64,000 nt of DNA, from assembly GCF_019112545.1 (NCBI RefSeq), contig NW_025064885.1, positions 1,320,332 through 1,384,331 on the forward strand, given 5' to 3'. Position 1 is the stretch's first letter, and every line of letters begins with the position of its first letter. The stretch is from Guyanagaster necrorhizus. Lineage: Eukaryota > Basidiomycota > Agaricomycetes > Agaricales > Physalacriaceae. Positions 1-11,880 of this stretch are shown here, piece after piece. The position numbers were made by a program, and so were the translations under genes. Under the pieces are notes generated by a model. The model searched no databases and was not told the origin of the DNA. It was given only the letters and a program-made list of their open reading frames with translations.

Positions 1-735
1 GCCTTAATAGCTGTTGCCGATGTACCATTGGCAGCACCCAGTGCAAATAGCTCAGGGAAGCCCAGTCCGACGCGCTCTGAACATGTCTTACGCGACCACG
101 ATGGCAGGCTTGGTATCATCCTGGACGGAGGGCCTTGCGAAGTGGGAGTGGAAAGCACAGTCATAGATGGTCTACAACCCGATGGCAATATTCGTGTGCT
201 CCGACCAGGTGGTGTCACTGTTGAAGACATGTCACGAGTCCTACAGCAAGAATTGGATGGCACAGAATGTATACCACAAGTGTTGGTATATCGGCGTGAC
301 TATGCAGACCAGGAATTAGAACAAGCACCAACTACTCCGGGCATGAAATACAGGCACTACTCTCCGTCAGTTCCGGTGACATTACTCTTCACGCATTCCC
401 CCGCCCCAGCGGGAGAAAGAAGCTACACTGCTTCGGAATATCTAGCGACGCTGTCGCCTCATAGTGAACCTATTAAGGTTGGACTATTAACACCGCCTGA
501 TTCCGTCCTCGGATCATTTGCATTACCCGATGGAATAGAATGGCGTCGGTTTTTCCTGGGACCTATCAGCAGCCCTGCGGTCACAGCTCAAAGGCTGTTC
601 GATGGTTTGCTAACATTAGAGGAGGAAGGCGTGGACCTAATACTCATAGAGGAAATAGAGGAGTGCAAAGAAGGCCTAGCTGTAATGAATCGTGTCAGGA
701 AAGCTGCCAGCGAATTCAAATACTTGACCGTTTAG
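1..735 (+). CDS. SUA5: Threonylcarbamoyl-AMP synthase Sua5, 3' part
   Basis: This is the C-terminal part of Sua5/YrdC, which makes threonylcarbamoyl-AMP from threonine, bicarbonate and ATP for the t6A modification of ANN-decoding tRNAs. The reading frame is already open at base 1, so the start lies outside the window. The visible end of the YrdC domain contains APSANSSGKPSPT, then GVESTVID and RPGGVT. The linker PGMKYRHYSP follows, typical of fungal and archaeal Sua5, and then the C-terminal Sua5 domain ending in AVMNRVRKAAS. No intron is needed in the part seen. The stop is TAG at 733-735. Family assignment is firm. The upstream half cannot be judged here. Confidence 0.95.
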   Translation, partial: ALIAVADVPLAAPSANSSGKPSPTRSEHVLRDHDGRLGIILDGGPCEVGVESTVIDGLQPDGNIRVLRPGGVTVEDMSRVLQQELDGTECIPQVLVYRRDYADQELEQAPTTPGMKYRHYSPSVPVTLLFTHSPAPAGERSYTASEYLATLSPHSEPIKVGLLTPPDSVLGSFALPDGIEWRRFFLGPISSPAVTAQRLFDGLLTLEEEGVDLILIEEIEECKEGLAVMNRVRKAASEFKYLTV

Positions 736-1247
736 AGGTCTGATATGTTAAGGTAAGTCAATTCTCGGTTTTCTATAGATTTCAACTAATACGCGACCTA
801 TAGGTGACATCTCTCCTTTGAGAGAGGGCGTCGAAGAAGGCAGCTGTAGACTCAGGTAGATATACCTGTACTCACTTTTAGAATGCACCCCTTTGCCATG
901 CTAGTTCAAGCCAAGCCGATTCAATCCTCATGTTCTTTAATCGACGCTTCCTATATCCTGCGGTGCTGCGGCGCACGCCGCAAAACGCGTGTACGCGCTT
1001 TTTGCCGGCTTCCTTTGTCTTCCTCATGTGACTTACAAGGCGATATCTCTTTCAGATAGTCGCGTGTCCTGAGCCTTTGCTGAAAATTTTGTTTTGGGTC
1101 AGACCGAACCTACCTTCCAGAATCGTCAATGACATCGACAAAGAATATAAAAGTCGCCTGTCAAGATGAAAGAGAAGGGTCTTTCGCGTGCACTTCATCA
1201 GCCATTCACCAAGTTAACCTGCTTCCAAATCTTTCCTTAACTTCAAG
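736..1247. other. Intergenic region between SUA5 and the HMG-box gene
   Basis: I see no gene here. It should hold the SUA5 3' end and the HMG-gene promoter. A perfect inverted repeat at 967-982 (7-nt arms, 2-nt loop) is followed by ACGCGT at 985-990, which resembles a MluI cell-cycle box. This is a motif resemblance only. Confidence 0.4.
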
Positions 1248-3060
1248 ATGCAAAGTAGCAGTACGTGCTAGAACCATCCTTATGTGCAGCGAAACTAATG
1301 CCATTTGTGTATTAACTAGATGTCCCGAGTCTATTCAACTCCACTTGGTCCTTCCAGGATCAACATTCTCAAGATCATTACTCGCCCCCTACTGAAGAAT
1401 TCAGTAATCTTTCTTTGTCGGAGATTCGTTTGGCACGATCTGCCCGTGGGGCCCACGCGTATAGATCTCTGAAAGCATTGGACGTTACTCAGAACATTGG
1501 TCCTCTCGATGTAGCCCTTACACCAGGTTCCTACCCATCGACGCCCTATGTTCATTTACGCGCCACTCTACCCACGTCTGCTTTTGACAACAATTCGATA
1601 TCATCACCCACCCTTATTTTTCATCATATGCATCCCCCGACGCCCCATATCCCCCCATCCGCCACTCTATCTGCCCCTTCTGCAGATGAATGTTCGATGC
1701 CGTTAACCCAGCCTCCCCAGATTGCGGGAAATAGTCTTGGTGTTCATCGTATGCATGCAGCGACATCGGGTACCATGCTTCCAACCTCATTATCGACGTT
1801 ACCTTCCACCCCAGAACCGGGGCCTCAAGCGGGCATTGCGCCCGATTCCATAGCCAAGGCCCAAAAGGTCCGTCGTCCACCCAATCCTTTCATGTTCTTT
1901 CGCTCGCACCTCTATCGTTCGCACCTCGAAAAATTATCCAACAAAGACCCAAAAGCCAAGAAGGGTCAGCAGCAGGTTTTCAGTCGGGTTGCCGGAGAAG
2001 CATGGAATCGTACCACTCTTGAGGAGCGTCAACCCTTCATAGAACTGGCAAAGGAGGCGCAAAAGACTCATCGCAGAGATCATCCTGATTATAAGTATTC
2101 ACCGCAGCGCAAGAGGTCTAGGATGAAAGGCCATTCGAGACGCGATCTGGAGAGTGGGGCCGACGATACAGCGCCGATTAGCAAATTTGTTTTCGTGGAG
2201 AATGTCCTCGATTTACAAGGTAAGGCTATCCAAGAAAAGCCCTCTCGGCGTCGTGGGAAGGGTCGTGCTCAGCGCTTCGGGGCTCCTTCTACCAGCCGGA
2301 TCCACCCTGCACTATCACAACCTGCGATTGCCCCAGCGTCGCCCGCCACCGGCTATCGCACACATGAGCTTGGGCCCATGCAAACACCTTCTTTCGTTTA
2401 CGTCCCCCAGCAGTTTTGTGGACATTCGGAGGGTCTCGCGGATGCTCCTCACCAGCACATTCCTCTTCTTGATACCGGAATCAACATGGCAGCGCCTTCG
2501 CTTTCGTCTATCACTCAGCCATCTCCCGCCGACGATAATACCACCCAGATAGGACTGACTCCAGCTCCCGTCTTCCCTTTCTCGACTTTGTCACATACTT
2601 CGCAAAATGCATTCGGTTTCGCTCGTGCCACCAGAACTGACAATGCGACATCGCTGACTGTTACTGCCCCAGCGTCGCCCATCAGCTATCACTCCGCTGA
2701 GCTGGGACCTGCATCAGCGCCCTTCATCTCTTCGTCAACCATGCCGCATATGTCTCTGGATTCGTTTGGTTATCCCGCTGATCTCTCGTTGCTTATTGCA
2801 CCTCGACGTCCTTCGAGCTCGCTGGGTTTCTTTCGTGACCTTGAACGCGGAAAAATCATTTCCCGTCCAGCTTCGACAGTCCCTGCGGTCTCTCATCCCG
2901 CAACAGACCATCATTATGTCATGGTTAGTAGGCGTTATCTGCTCCTCGAATTTGGTTCCCTGACCCTTGACGTCGTTGAATGCAGCATCCATACACGTCG
3001 AGCCTGATCGACCACTACGCCAATAGTCTAGCGGAGGACGTATCACCCTCCCCAGTGTGA
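1248..3060 (+). CDS. HMG-box transcription factor
   Basis: A 563-residue protein with one HMG box, expected to bend DNA and act in the nucleus. Model: exons 1248-1260, 1320-2923, 2986-3060. The tiny first exon (ATG plus 10 nt) is followed by a GTACGT donor; the 3' intron starts GTTAGT and ends TGCAG. Both joins keep frame, and the second gives a normal stop at 3058-3060. The HMG box lies around residues 170-255 and begins RPPNPFMFFRSHLYR, with a central GEAWNRTTLEERQPF and a basic end (YSPQRKRSR). This is the MATA_HMG-like subtype common in mushrooms. The rest is Pro/Ser/Thr-rich low-complexity sequence without another domain. No homeodomain or pheromone-receptor genes lie nearby, so nothing points to a mating-type locus. 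Confidence 0.85.
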
Positions 3061-3541
3061 CAAACCGTGGGTGAATCTGCCCGATGACGCATAAGTATAT
3101 GTCAAATTGGTCTTCAATTAATTGTATGCCTATCATTTAATTTTTTTTGTTCGTTTTCATCTTCTTTGTTCGCAAGGCTTTGCCGACTTGGACATGAGAG
3201 AGTGTGTATATAGTACATAGCTTCATTTTAATGAAAGTGTATTGAATAAACATGGTTAGGATATAACTTACTTCCGGAGGCTGAAATAGGGTAGGGAGAG
3301 AAGTTCGAAACATGTATATGCTGTTCAACATTGGTGTTTCAGTTGCCTACAGCCTCATATATATATTTCATCTTCATGCCTTGCCATTGCTTGAGGCCTC
3401 TAATCATAGTCGTAATGATCCAGTAACTATGATAGCCGTTTGCATTTATCTATTACTTGTATGATCCCTTGCAGAGCTCCGTATACGAGATTCTGTCAGT
3501 ATGGATCAGAGTAGCTTTGACGCAGTATGCAATCTCCACCT
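3061..3541. other. Intergenic, convergent 3' ends
   Basis: AT-rich sequence between the 3' ends of the HMG gene (plus) and the DUF302 gene (minus). A short minus-strand open frame at 3137-3331 has no family features. I see no gene. Confidence 0.4.
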
Positions 3542-4100
3542 CTACATTTCCGTCACCTTCGTGAGTAACTGATCTACTTTGTCGTCGAGGATTTGAGCAG
3601 CGGCTTTGAGGGCTGTGTTATACTCCAACACCATCACAGAGGATGGTAGGTGATATACGATATCCGTCCCACTACCATCCGCCTTTTCCAGGATTAGAAG
3701 ACGAGGAGGAATGTTAAGGGAGGCTCGAAGGTCATGCTTCATCAACGTTTCGGCGATGATCGGATTTCCGATAGTGTATACTATCGCTGTCGGGACGTTT
3801 TCATGGTAGATTTTCATCCAAACGGAGTGATTGAACTGGAGGAAGAAACTGACCACACTAAGTACTCAAATGAAAGAGAGACGCAATGCTTAGTGCTCAC
3901 AGGAAATCATTGCCATTGGCCATTCTTTTCAACCCTTCTTCGAAAGCGTCTTTAGAGACGTCAGACTTGAGAAAGGGGATCAATCCAGCAGATTGCTCCC
4001 TGTGGACTTCCTTGTCGAGACGGCGCAAAACTTCTGAAACGGGCAGAGGGGTGGTGAATGTGACCAGCTGAGCGGTAAACGAGGTTACTGTCTTTGACAT
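3542..4100 (-). CDS. DUF302 domain protein
   Basis: About 171 residues, the whole length covered by a DUF302-like fold; biochemical role unknown in fungi. Model on the minus strand: exons 4100-3901 and 3857-3542, joined by a 43-nt intron (GTGAGC...CTTAG). An alternative acceptor at the next AG breaks the frame, so the short intron is preferred. Recognisable DUF302 features are an FNHSxW motif after the junction, a GNPIIAETLMKHD segment, PPRLLILE and a YHLPSSV segment near the end. No signal peptide or membrane segment. The start codons of this gene and of DBP8 are 210 bp apart on opposite strands, so they share a promoter region. Confidence 0.8.
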
Positions 4101-4310
4101 GGCTGAGTAGAGTGATGGGCTTTCGTGTCAGCGTCTGTATTTAAAGCGACTGTGATTCGACGGGCCGAGAAGCAGTAGACGACGAGTAATCATATTCAAC
4201 TTGGCCCGGTGAATGACAAGGGCACGACTAAGCAACTTATTGCCGGAAAAATATGGTGTGACAGATGTGACCCCCCTCCTCTCCCTCTCCCTCTCTCGCT
4301 GGTAATTATC

Positions 4311-6243
4311 ATGAAGCGCAGGTCCGCCGTAGTTTTTCAGGCGTCCAGGAAACGACCAAAATTATCCGACGACGACGATGATACTGCAAGTGATGACAGC
4401 GAGACGAGAAATGTGCTTCAGCAAATCAGTCAGAGCTCCGATGAAGAAATCCCTACTGGAGAAATGAGCAACATATCCCGCTTCAATACAAAAGATTCCT
4501 CACAGCCAAGGATAGCTTCGACGGCTGCGAATTTTAAACATACCTCCTTCTCCGACTTGGGAATATCTGGCTCATTGCAGGCTGCTCTCACGTCCATGTC
4601 AATACGAACGCCAACAGAAGTTCAGGCCGCATGTATACCTCCCCTTTCATCAGGTGCGGCATTAGCCATTTTCCTTTTGCTTGCATACTAACATATTTCA
4701 GGTAGGGATTGTATAGGCAACGCACAAACAGGCTCGGGAAAGACTATTACATTCGCTCTGCCGATACTCCAAAAGCTTGCCGTGGATCCCTACGGAATAT
4801 TTGCACTAGTGTTGACACCCACTCGGTCAGTCTATGTGCTTCACTCGGTGTCCACACTCTCTTATTCATCGTAGCCTGTAGGGAGTTGGCCTTTCAAATT
4901 TCGGAACAATTTGCAGTGCTTGGGGCAGCGCTCAACATTCGCACTGCCGTCATAGTTGGCGGCATGGATATGATGGCTCAAAGTTTGGAACTTGGGGATC
5001 GCCCTCATGTCGTTATTGCAACACCAGGTCGTCTTGTTGACCATTTGAACAGTGGGAGCGGAGAATGGAATCTGTCTCGGGTGAAATTTTTGGTATGTTG
5101 TACGCTTTTCGACGCTCCTGAAGCTAATGGCGTAGCGTTCAGGTCTTGGATGAAGCGGATCGTCTTCTTACACCGACCTTCGCGCCAGAGCTTGCCCATC
5201 TGTTCGGGGTTCTTCCCAAATCACGGCAGACATGCTTGTTCACCGCCACCATGACCGATTCAATCGAGAACTTGATTAATGCCAAACCGCAACCCGGGAA
5301 ACAGAAGCCATTCGTATACAGGATGTCCGAGACGTAAGTCTTTTGTCTTCTTCTTTGTGCTGCTCTTCATGTTTCTGCAGTATTGAAACCGTAGAGACAC
5401 TGAAACAGCACTATATTCTCGTGCCGTCGCATGTTCGAGAATCTTATCTGTATCACCTGCTGTGCAATCCTCCGGAGTCAACGTTGCATATGCGGCGCGC
5501 ACCACCTGAACCAGCAAAAAAATTGGGGAAACCATCGAAATCCAGGCGAGATAAGAAGCCGACGGATGAAGAGGATTTCCCAGAGCAACCGCCTCCGACA
5601 ATTATATTTTGCAATCGTCCCCGAACAGCAGCGTATCTGACGCTTGTCCTCAAGACACTATCAATACGAAGTACGGCTTTGCATTCGCGGCTGACGCAGC
5701 GGGAACGACTCTCGTCACTCTCATTGTTCCGGTCGTCAGTGGTGCCCGTCCTGGTGTCAACGGATGTGGGTAGTCGCGGTCTCGATATTGAAGACGTCGC
5801 ATTGGTAATAAATTGGGACGTGCCCATGGAGCCGGAGGAATACACGCACAGAGTTGGTAGAACAGCACGTGCAGGCAAGGGAGGTGTCGCTATCAGTTTT
5901 GTAACGGAACGTGACGAGGATCGAGTATTGCGGATAGAGGATCGAATCAGTGAGCCACTTGTGCTGCTTTTATGCTTTTTCATGTATCTAACAACGTTTT
6001 TCAGACACGCAATTAACCGAGATGAGTGTACCCGAGGCTAAGGTGCTAGAGAAATTGAATGCCGTGTCTACCGCTAAACGCCTGGCGAATATGGTCAGTA
6101 TCTCTTTTATGTTTGATAACGGGAAAGTTTAACACCGCACGAAGGAAATCCATGACTCTGATTTTGGGAAACGCGAAAAAATACAGAAAATGAAGCTGGG
6201 GGATTCCCGGTCCGAGTCAGGAATCACAGGACGCAGGATATGA
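4311..6243 (+). CDS. DBP8: ATP-dependent DEAD-box RNA helicase Dbp8
   Basis: A 541-residue DEAD-box helicase matching Dbp8/DDX49, a nucleolar enzyme of 18S rRNA maturation. Seven exons: 4311-4653, 4702-4825, 4882-5092, 5143-5333, 5381-5949, 6005-6093, 6145-6243; all introns are 47-56 nt GT-AG. The N-terminus has an acidic run and a nuclear-type KRPK. Motifs in order: Q motif [10 protein letters not shown], Walker [57 protein letters not shown] and [11 protein letters not shown]. The C-terminal [11 protein letters not shown] is typical of Dbp8. A basic, glutamate-containing insert sits between the two RecA lobes. No missing catalytic residue seen. Confidence 0.93.
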
Positions 6244-6335
6244 TCGACTTCTCGGAGTGGAGTGAGACAACCGCGGTGACGGCTTGGCAGCTCTCTAATT
6301 ACAGAGTACCATCGTGTGACCGTCGGGCACTAGCG

Positions 6336-6341
6336 TATATA
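6336..6341 (+). promoter_or_regulatory. Candidate TATA box of the BTB-like gene
   Basis: TATATA about 200 bp before the ATG at 6544, followed by a pyrimidine-rich stretch (CTCCATCTACCTTCC) of the kind seen in fungal leaders. Positional evidence only. Confidence 0.35.
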
Positions 6342-6543
6342 GCAGTCGGGATTAGATAATCAATGCTTGACTGAGGCAGTCTCGTGCATGGGCATCGTCT
6401 GAGTCTCCTCCATCTACCTTCCTTTCTTCCATTTACCCTCCTTGCCTTTCCGTATTATCCTGATTCTGACGGAGTCGCTTCTTGAAATATTCGCTTATTT
6501 CAAGCACGGTTCTGGATCTACAAACACGCCTGGCCTCAACACC

Positions 6544-7728
6544 ATGGACACCAACGATTGGAACTCAGTCCTCTCTTTCGCACCGGAGCCGTCAACGTTG
6601 AGCTCGCCTGGATCCTCCGGTACGTATGAGGACAAGAGACGCGTAGATAACGGCTCGGATGAGTCACCAACTCAAGTCCCAACTCCACCGGTAACGCCAA
6701 TGTGTTTCAATGGATATAATCTCTGGTCTCATGTACAGGAATCGATGAATGGCTCTCCGACGGCCGAAGACACCTCAGAAGAAAACACCTTCGTATCTGT
6801 CTCGACGACGTTCTATCCCGGCGCCCAGAACGATGCCCAATCACCAGATCTGACGCTTTTGTCGTCGGATTCGGTCTTTTTCTACGTCCATACCCACGTA
6901 TTGCTTGGAGTTTCGAATAACCGTTTCAACTCTCTCATTCCCTTATCCACAACGTCCACGGCGAAGGAGCAGAACGTGGTCATACATGTACCCGAGACAG
7001 CTCCAGTCCTCAACGTCATTCTGCATACCACGTATCGGATGTCCTGTATGCACTATTCACCCTCTTTCGACACACTGGTGACTGCAGTCCATCAGTTCCC
7101 AGTATATGGTGTCGACGTCGTATCTCATATATCACCATCCGCACCTCTTTACTCCCATCTTCTGTCGCATGCACCTCTGTTCCCCATTGATCTATATGCA
7201 TTGGCAGCATGTTACAATCTGTATGATCTCGCTGTTTCAACCTCACCCCATCTGTAAGTGCTCGTTCTCTTCTCATGCAAAGTCTAATTTAGTACCCAGG
7301 CTTTCATATCATCTTCCTGGACTCACGGATGAGCTCGTGGATCAAATTGGTCCAAGGTATCTTAAGCAACTGTTCTTTTTGCACATGGGGCGCGCCGATG
7401 CACTGAAGCGATTACTACTTCCTCCCCCTCATCCCCATCCCCCGACTCCTTGGTGTGGCTTCGAGGAACAGAAAAGGTTATCCCGAGCATGGGCGCTCGC
7501 CTCTGCGTATCTCGCCTGGGAGGCAAGACCCGGTGTGTATCTCTTACGTGACTTGTTCTTGTTTGATGTGCTCATGTTCTATCTATTTCAGACCTTTCCA
7601 CAAACACGCTGGAGAATGCCCTGGGTCCTCTAGCAGAGCACCTTTCGTGCCCTGCCTGCAAAGAGGCGCTCACCGTGCGTGTGAAAGATCTCGTCATCCA
7701 GTGGAGTATAGTCAAACGTACGATCTAA
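6544..7728 (+). CDS. BTB/POZ-like domain protein, agaricomycete family
   Basis: A 359-residue protein of a large basidiomycete family with an N-terminal BTB-like domain. Exons 6544-7253, 7300-7532, 7592-7728. The first ~90 residues are Ser/Pro-rich and disordered. Around residues 105-145 comes the BTB-like segment, with DLTLLSSDSVFFYVHTHVL and a conserved FNSLI. The C-terminus has a CPxC pair and ends WSIVKRTI, as is usual for this family. Function is unknown; a protein-interaction adaptor role is inferred only from the fold. A different last exon (donor at 7716) would extend the tail in another frame, but the ending used fits the family better. Confidence 0.75.
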
Positions 7729-8183
7729 GGCATCACACAGTCTATCATGCCTTACCTGCAGTCGCTCTCGTTCTTCTTGCCACGAAGAGATCACAGCCAC
7801 AGCTGTTAAGGTTTTGAAATTATGCATCCTGGCCTTTCATCGTCGGACTTCCAAGCACATTCATGCACCTGACCACACACATTTCATTTGTTCATTTTCA
7901 CGATACCACTCGAAACTGATCTGTATTATTGTCCGTTTGCGCTATCGATTATCAGGGTTTTTCTTTCGAGGATTCCTTTCATCCTTGCAGCCTCAAACCA
8001 CCAACTGGTTGTAAATTATTCTTTCAGGCATATTCCTTTGTATCCAAATTCAATTGTCTAATAAATAATACACGAATAGACCTGTATTATATTTTCCATT
8101 GCGATGTACTATTTCCCATCGATTCAGATTAACGTAGAGAAAGCATACAAACTGTATCCTGGGTATATACATATACATTACAT
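7729..8183. other. Intergenic, convergent 3' ends
   Basis: Sequence between the stops of the BTB-like gene (plus) and MOB1 (minus). Open frames here (7814-8132) are short and lack family features. I see only probable 3' untranslated sequence. Confidence 0.4.
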
Positions 8184-9235
8184 CTATCGAGCCTTGTCCT
8201 CTGCTAAAATGGCATCATTGAGCTCGTCTAATGGAGCCAACTCTTTCTTGTCGACAAGATCAAACTAGAGAAAGGTCAGTAGAGGTGTCGTGAGCAGATG
8301 AACAAGCCTACTTCGTGAATAAATAGGAAAAAATGTCTGTAGCTCGTATTAAGGTGGGCTAACGGACAACACTATTATTTCCGTGCAGATAATATGATGT
8401 TATACGTACCTTCTATACCCAGAGCGCATATATGGTCAAAGTGGTTGCTATATATATGTGCATATACGCGGAATAAACGACGGACGATGGTCCGCACAGT
8501 GTCGCGGAAGTTCTTGGGGAACGAGACACCTAGAGGAAATGAGGTTGGAATGTAATGGGCGCATTGCCATACCAATTTTGTTAGGAAATATCGCCTCGTC
8601 TTCGAGCAGGTTCTGTGCCCAATTCATCAGAGCGTCGACATATTCAGGGGCTGTAAGCTTTGTCGGACGTTTGTACTTGACACCATCTTCCCATAAATAT
8701 TCATATCTAGATGCCATGAGTAAGGTGCAACCAACATGAAAGTAGATTAGACACACCTTGGTCCTGCAGACATTATGGGACACTGAACGCTTTCAGTACG
8801 ACGACGGCACGGCGGTTGGTTGTAGTGCCCACCTCTTCGCGCGTACAAAACTCTGTAATAGTCCCATACAACATGTTCAGATGGTTAAAGAAGTCGACAG
8901 CTGATGGGGCGATTGAGATGGATGCAAAGGACGCTGGGCAGCCAAGACACGCACCATGGACTGCCAGCCATTCATTTGTGTCCTCGCCTTCGGGTAGCTG
9001 CACCGCAAGCCTGAGGTTGCCTGATCCCTAAAGATAATTCCCAATGCTGAACCGTGTCGTAGCAAACAGTGCACTGACCAGTGTAGCTTCGGCATACTTT
9101 CTCAGCTGATATTGCTTAGTACCCTCTGGTACATCCTTTCGGGGCTTGAATGTACGAGTCTTGCCACTGGATGCGACAGATTAGCACTGAGAACACTGGG
9201 AATTGAATGTCGTACAGGCCAAAGAAAGAAGACAT
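8184..9235 (-). CDS. MOB1: Mob1-type kinase activator
   Basis: A 218-residue Mob protein, the same length as human MOB1 (216). It binds and activates NDR/LATS (Dbf2/Sid2) kinases in mitotic exit, septation and Hippo-type signalling. Nine exons on the minus strand: 9235-9216, 9166-9079, 9027-8955, 8900-8833, 8782-8757, 8706-8573, 8529-8410, 8358-8312, 8264-8184. Introns are 43-54 nt. Motifs: [85 protein letters not shown] and [12 protein letters not shown]. The zinc ligands are present: two Cys in FCTREEC and two His in HIYSNHF. The ATG is 251 bp from the divergent DJ-1-like gene. Confidence 0.95.
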
Positions 9236-9447
9236 GGTGGTGCACTGGGAAGCCGATGAGAGCACGTGGTCGAGTGGGCGCTTAGATCACTGGATCAGAC
9301 CTTTTGATCGACAACGCGCATTGCTTATTGCTTAGTAAAAATCCGCTCCACGAGTACAAGCATGACATCGCAGTATTATATATCATGACGAGCATGAGCC
9401 TTACAAATGATAGTCAGTATCGGATACTCTTGAGCCCGGTCCAGACA

Positions 9448-9453
9448 TATAAA
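9448..9453 (+). promoter_or_regulatory. TATAAA upstream of the DJ-1/Hsp31-like gene
   Basis: A perfect TATAAA 34 bp before the ATG at 9487, in the region shared with MOB1. If used, the leader would be very short. Positional evidence only. Confidence 0.4.
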
Positions 9454-9486
9454 GAAACCGTTTCTTGTACCTACTTCTGCAACATC

Positions 9487-10463
9487 ATGCCTTCGGTTCT
9501 TTTTGTTCTCACTTCGGCTGACAAAAACCTCGTTGGCGGACAAACTGTGAGCACGACGAGCTCATGCGACAGAACGTTCACATTAATATTTTGTAGGGCT
9601 TTTACCTACCAGAAGCCGCACATCCGTACTATACTTTCGCACCGCATGCCAACATCGACTTTGCGTCTCCCAAAGGTCCAAACCCTCCAGTTGATAAAGG
9701 AAGCATCGAGGTGCGAAGTTCGGTTTTTACTGAAAGCATGTCCTTAGCGTTGCGATAGGCGTCTGCCAAGGATGACGAAAGTGTCAAATTCCTCAATGAC
9801 ACGACCGTAAAGTCCAAGCTAGCCAACGCGAAACAGTTATCCAACGTGAATGCGAAAGATTATGATGCTATCTTCTACGTTGGCGGTCACGGACCAGTCA
9901 TCGATCTTCCTAATGACCCTGTTAACGTCAAGCTGGCTTCTGAGGTTTGTGTCAATTTTGGCATTCAGACTGTATTAATGATTCTGTGCAGTTCTATCAG
10001 TCAGGAAAGATTATAGCCGCAGTGTGTCACGGACCTGCGTATGCTCCTGTATGATTCATTGGGTAATCGCTAAACATTGGTCATGTTCAGTGCCCTCCTT
10101 AACGTCGTAGGTGTAGAGGGGAAGTCCATTTTCTCGGGAAAGGCTTTCACTGGTTTCTCCAACGCAGAAGAGGAGTCCATCAATGCTGTTAATGTGAGTA
10201 CAGCTATGTGTATTGTCTGGTTTACGTTAATTGCATTGATGCAGTCCATTCCCTTCTTGCTTGAAACCGAGATTACCAAGCGCGGCGGAAAATATGAAAA
10301 GGCCGAACAACTTTGGGGGGTAAGACATCGCGGACTTTCGGTGTACAACTGGCTGACATATTATCAGGCAAAAGTGGTGGTCGATGGTAATCTGTACACC
10401 GGACAGAATCCTGTTTCTGCAAAACCGCTGGCAGAGGTTATCCTTAAAGGATTGCAAAAATGA
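9487..10463 (+). CDS. DJ-1/PfpI family protein, Hsp31-like (probable glyoxalase III)
   Basis: A 226-residue single-domain protein of the DJ-1/PfpI superfamily. The Hsp31 subgroup converts methylglyoxal to lactate without glutathione and protects against glycation and oxidative stress. Exons: 9487-9546, 9597-9710, 9759-9944, 9992-10038, 10091-10193, 10245-10319, 10368-10463; introns 47-52 nt. It opens with strand PSVLFVLTSAD, then an Hsp31-type GFYLPEAAHPYYTF. AIFYVGGHG follows, and the nucleophile elbow AAVCHGPAAL carries the catalytic Cys. The end has LYTGQNPVSAKPLAE. Length and lack of a signal peptide fit a cytosolic enzyme. The exact activity is inferred from the subgroup. Confidence 0.88.
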
Positions 10464-10611
10464 GTGCAAGCAAATGCAATCAAGAATGTTACCAATGTAC
10501 TTCATTAATCGATACTATTTTCTTCAGACAACGTTAGTGAAAGTCAGTGGAAGCAAAAAGGATCTTTATGAGGAAACAACTATAGATAGTACAAAGGACG
10601 CACGGGACGTG

Positions 10612-11549
10612 TTAGATATACGCCACCGACATTTTCCATCCCTTCTTCATGCTGAACCCGTCGAGAGCATTCTTGGCCACAGTCGCCAACTCAGCAGACT
10701 CGAATAGTACCTGAGCAAGTTTTACTTTCGCACCATCTGCATTGGGTGTCGGTGACTGGGTAACCTGAGTGGCTTGGAAGCCTTGGTACCTGAGAAAAAT
10801 GTTAATATCTTGTTTTATGACCTTGATGAAAGGGCTTACTGTTGGAACAGCACTGCAAGCACATCGTCTGTCACTTCTTGCGGAAGATTCGTACACAGTA
10901 GTCGTGCTGAGGGCTGGTCGATTTGAGGAGGGAGTGCAGCCGCTTTAGGTGGAAGAATGTGAAACAGTTGTATTTGTTATGCAGTGAACAACACGACGTA
11001 CAAGAAAAGGTAGGCGGTGAAGGTGCATCGTCATCGTCATCGTCTATTTCCATCTCCTCGTCATCTTGATCCTCAGCCTTATCCCGTTTTGCATTAGGCT
11101 CTTCCTCCGCTGCCTCTGCGTCTCTGCGCCGCTTTTTGTCACCATTGACGAATGCACTAGCGTTTGCTGATTTTGGTGGTACAAAGTCGGGGTCTTCTCT
11201 CCGGAGGGTCGCATATGATTTCGTTTTGGCATAGTCGATATGCTGGGCGGCGGCAAGTGAAAACACGAGCGCCAAGAAACGAGGACAAACGGACCATAGG
11301 TTTGTCGTAGAACATCATGCCTTCGCATGCACGCAAGGCTGCAGTCGCTCCCGCCAGGTCGGTGAAGACGAGGAAGGCCTGGCCTCGCATAGCTGGACTT
11401 TTCGACGCGACAATGTCGACGAGCTTGCCGTATGTCGTGAAAAGAGCAAAGAGCTGAGTACGCAACTCGTCCTTGTTGACTTTATCGTTGAGATTGTTGA
11501 TGTAGAGGGTGACATTGGGCTGGTTCGAAGACAACGAGGCCATCGCCAT
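10612..11549 (-). CDS. U1A/U2B''-type snRNP protein with two RRMs
   Basis: A 258-residue splicing protein of the U1A/U2B''/SNF family, which binds stem-loops of U1 and/or U2 snRNA in the nucleus. Minus strand, exons 11549-11295, 11242-11002, 10942-10840, 10789-10612. RRM1 begins TLYINNLNDKVNKDEL (RNP2) and has RGQAFLVF (RNP1), ending in the U1A-like FYDKPMHIDYAKTKS. A linker with KKRRRDAEAAEEEP and an acidic Asp run follows. RRM2 begins RLLCTNLPQEVTDDVL and ends near KMSVAYI. One gene may serve both snRNPs, as in flies, but this cannot be decided here. A second in-frame ATG lies two codons downstream of the chosen start. Confidence 0.88.
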
Positions 11550-11880
11550 GGACGGTACAAAGCAAGAAGGGATCAATATTCCGTCGAAAAATACATATTC
11601 CCACGATCCGAGCTTGTCCAAACGGACACAATATTTCTTCTGTAGAAACACGTCAGGACGACGACGTCGGTGCTGCCTCCATTATTCTTGGCTTTATTCC
11701 CTGTTATTTGGTGGTAAATTTGGGGGTAAATTTGGCCCCTAGACGTTCATTGGTGGTGGGTCCGTTCGCAGCTTTTTTCTGAGGAACGTGGGCTCATTAT
11801 TTTTCATGGTTGCATTTAGATAAGGGAGACCCTATAATTCCTTTCTGCTTCTCATCCTGTCCCTCGCCTGCGCCTATCAA

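Noticed and set aside
1248..3060. HMG-box gene as a mating-type gene
   Set aside because: Basidiomycete mating loci of mushrooms use homeodomain and pheromone/receptor genes; none are nearby. An HMG box alone is not evidence.
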